Assembly (NCBI RefSeq): GCF_014905415.1
Contig: NZ_BNEO01000001.1
Span: 806,001-870,000 of the forward strand
Direction: 5' to 3'
Origin: Virgibacillus salexigens
Lineage (GTDB): Bacteria; Bacillota; Bacilli; Bacillales; Amphibacillaceae
DNA: 64,000 bases
The notes beneath the pieces were generated by a model that saw only the letters and a program-made list of their open reading frames with translations, made no database searches and had not been told where the DNA came from. Position numbers and translations under genes: made by a program. Below, piece by piece: positions 62,890 through 64,000 of this stretch (position 1 is its first letter; every line of letters starts with the position of its first letter).

Positions 62890-63972
62890 TTAGTCAAAAT
62901 AAACTGCTTTCCCCGTTTTTGCAGATTGATAGATCGCTTCTAAAATTTGGGTCACTACGAGAGCCTGTTGAGGCTGGACAACTGTTTCTTTGTCTTCGAT
63001 TATGGACTCAATCCACAGTCGCGCTTCTAGATCAGCGTCAGATTCTGTTTCCCCATCATAAAAGGCAACACCACCCGCTCCTAAATCTACATTCGTCGTG
63101 TAAAGCTTTCCAAATTCTTCTCCATTCATGCGCAAACCATCTTTCATATCAGCTCCGCCTTCAGATCCACTTAGGGAGCATTTTGCCTCGTCTACGTCTA
63201 AGGAGTTTAATGCCCAGCTAGATTCCAAGATTATGGTAGCACCGTTTTTCATTGTGATAAATCCAAACGCGGAATCTTCTACATTGAAAGCCTTTGGATC
63301 CCATGAACCCCAAGGATTTGCTGCATTCTCTTTCTTTCCTAATTGATGATGCGTAGCCCCCATAACCACTTTCGGCTCATAGTTATTCATCATCCATAAT
63401 GTTAAGTCAAGTGCATGTGTTCCAATATCAATTAATGGACCGCCGCCTTGCTTCTCCTCATCTAAAAACACTCCCCATGTAGGGACAGCACGCCGTCGAA
63501 TCGCATGAGCTTTTGCAAAATAAATCTCTCCTAAGTCGCCGCGATCACAAACTTGTTTTAAATATCGACTATCTGGTCGAAAACGATTATTGTAACCAAT
63601 CGTTAATTTTTTGTTTGATTGATTGGCCGCCTCGAGCATTGCCTTGGCTTCTTCTGCTGTTTTTGCCATTGGTTTTTCGCACATGACATGCTTATCTGCT
63701 TGCAGCGCAGCAATACTAATTTCTGCATGAGAAATATTTGGTGTAAGAACATGGACGACATCAATCGCTGAATCTTTCAACAAATCTTGATAGTTTTGAT
63801 ACACGCTTGAACCTTCCACTCCATATTCTTTCGCTGCCTGTTCGGCCTTTTCCTTCTTCACATCACAGAAAGCAACGAGCTCTACCTGCTGTAGTTTTGA
63901 TAAACTCGGCAAATGCTTTCCAAAGGCAATGCCACCACAACCAATAATTCCTACTTGAACTTTCTCTGTCAT
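62890..63972 (-). CDS. Gfo/Idh/MocA-family sugar dehydrogenase (copy 4)
   Basis: 360 residues. VGIIGCGGIAFGKHLPSL, LTPNISHAEISIAAL, MCEKPMAKT with the catalytic Lys, then RRRAVPTWGVF, QGGGPLIDIGTHALDLTLWMMNN. It is a paralog of copy 1. The ATG at 63972 has GGTGGAG upstream; an ATG 12 bases earlier is possible. The operon's promoter and any transporter must lie beyond the right edge, since only about 28 bases remain. Confidence 0.92.
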   Translation of the reverse strand: MTEKVQVGIIGCGGIAFGKHLPSLSKLQQVELVAFCDVKKEKAEQAAKEYGVEGSSVYQNYQDLLKDSAIDVVHVLTPNISHAEISIAALQADKHVMCEKPMAKTAEEAKAMLEAANQSNKKLTIGYNNRFRPDSRYLKQVCDRGDLGEIYFAKAHAIRRRAVPTWGVFLDEEKQGGGPLIDIGTHALDLTLWMMNNYEPKVVMGATHHQLGKKENAANPWGSWDPKAFNVEDSAFGFITMKNGATIILESSWALNSLDVDEAKCSLSGSEGGADMKDGLRMNGEEFGKLYTTNVDLGAGGVAFYDGETESDADLEARLWIESIIEDKETVVQPQQALVVTQILEAIYQSAKTGKAVYFD

Positions 63973-64000
63973 ATACTCCACCATCCTCTAAAGTTTAATT

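Noticed and set aside
1-64000. CRISPR arrays, tRNA or rRNA genes, insertion sequences, phage genes
   Set aside because: Looked for on both strands; no spaced direct repeats, cloverleaf-like segments or transposase/integrase motifs were seen.

Overview
The window reads as the chromosome of a low-GC, Gram-positive, spore-forming member of the Bacillaceae. The signs are a small acid-soluble spore protein with a sigma-G-like promoter, strong AGGAGG-type ribosome sites, frequent TTG/GTG starts, many CcpA cre-like boxes, Firmicutes-type xylO/XylR control and sugar ABC transporters without their own ATPase. The gene mix would fit moderately halophilic plant- or soil-associated genera such as Gracilibacillus, Oceanobacillus or Virgibacillus, but the genus is inference. 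No rRNA, tRNA, CRISPR array, transposase or phage gene was seen.

Layout. 1-4.4 kb: mannitol PTS operon mtlA-mtlR-mtlF-mtlD (minus strand, mtlD cut by the window edge). 4.4-7.8 kb: a loosely packed stretch with a secreted chitin-type lytic polysaccharide monooxygenase, a DUF4396 gene broken by a TGA, an unrecognised membrane-anchored protein and a GC-richer repeat-like element. 7.8-15.3 kb: a chito-oligosaccharide/amino-sugar module (lactonase, intracellular GH20 hexosaminidase, ABC permeases and binding protein) with a divergent GntR/HutC regulator that carries a -1 frameshift. 15.4-27.5 kb: xylose/xylo-oligosaccharide regulon (XylE-type symporter, xylAB, DUF624 protein, ABC transporter, XylR, GH43 xylosidase) with three XylR-box promoters of identical geometry, followed by a YjbQ-family gene.

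27.6-50.9 kb: about 23 kb of almost entirely minus-strand genes for uptake and CoA-dependent breakdown of organic acids. A Liv-type ABC transporter and a hotdog thioesterase are followed by operon B (SDR, fused TRAP permease, TAXI binding protein, acyl-CoA ligase) behind a sigma-54 promoter. Next come a ketopantoate-reductase-like gene with a PAS-AAA sigma-54 activator, an IclR regulator, and operon A (CoA-transferase A/B, a second TAXI protein and TRAP permease, hydroxyacyl-CoA dehydrogenase, enoyl-CoA hydratase, acyl-CoA dehydrogenase, thiolase). All three transcription units carry 13/14 cre matches. This is the most system-like part of the window; its substrates are not known.

50.9-57.5 kb: housekeeping and accessory single genes (SASP, MtnE-type aminotransferase, AEC transporter, small membrane protein, split CopC/CopD copper pair, Baeyer-Villiger-type monooxygenase). 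58-64 kb: a minus-strand operon of four Gfo/Idh/MocA dehydrogenases, a ThuA protein and a TIM-barrel sugar epimerase/isomerase, running in from beyond the right edge; it looks like a keto-sugar or glycoside catabolic pathway.

Start codons given here were chosen from Shine-Dalgarno spacing, so several CDS are shorter than the longest open frame.
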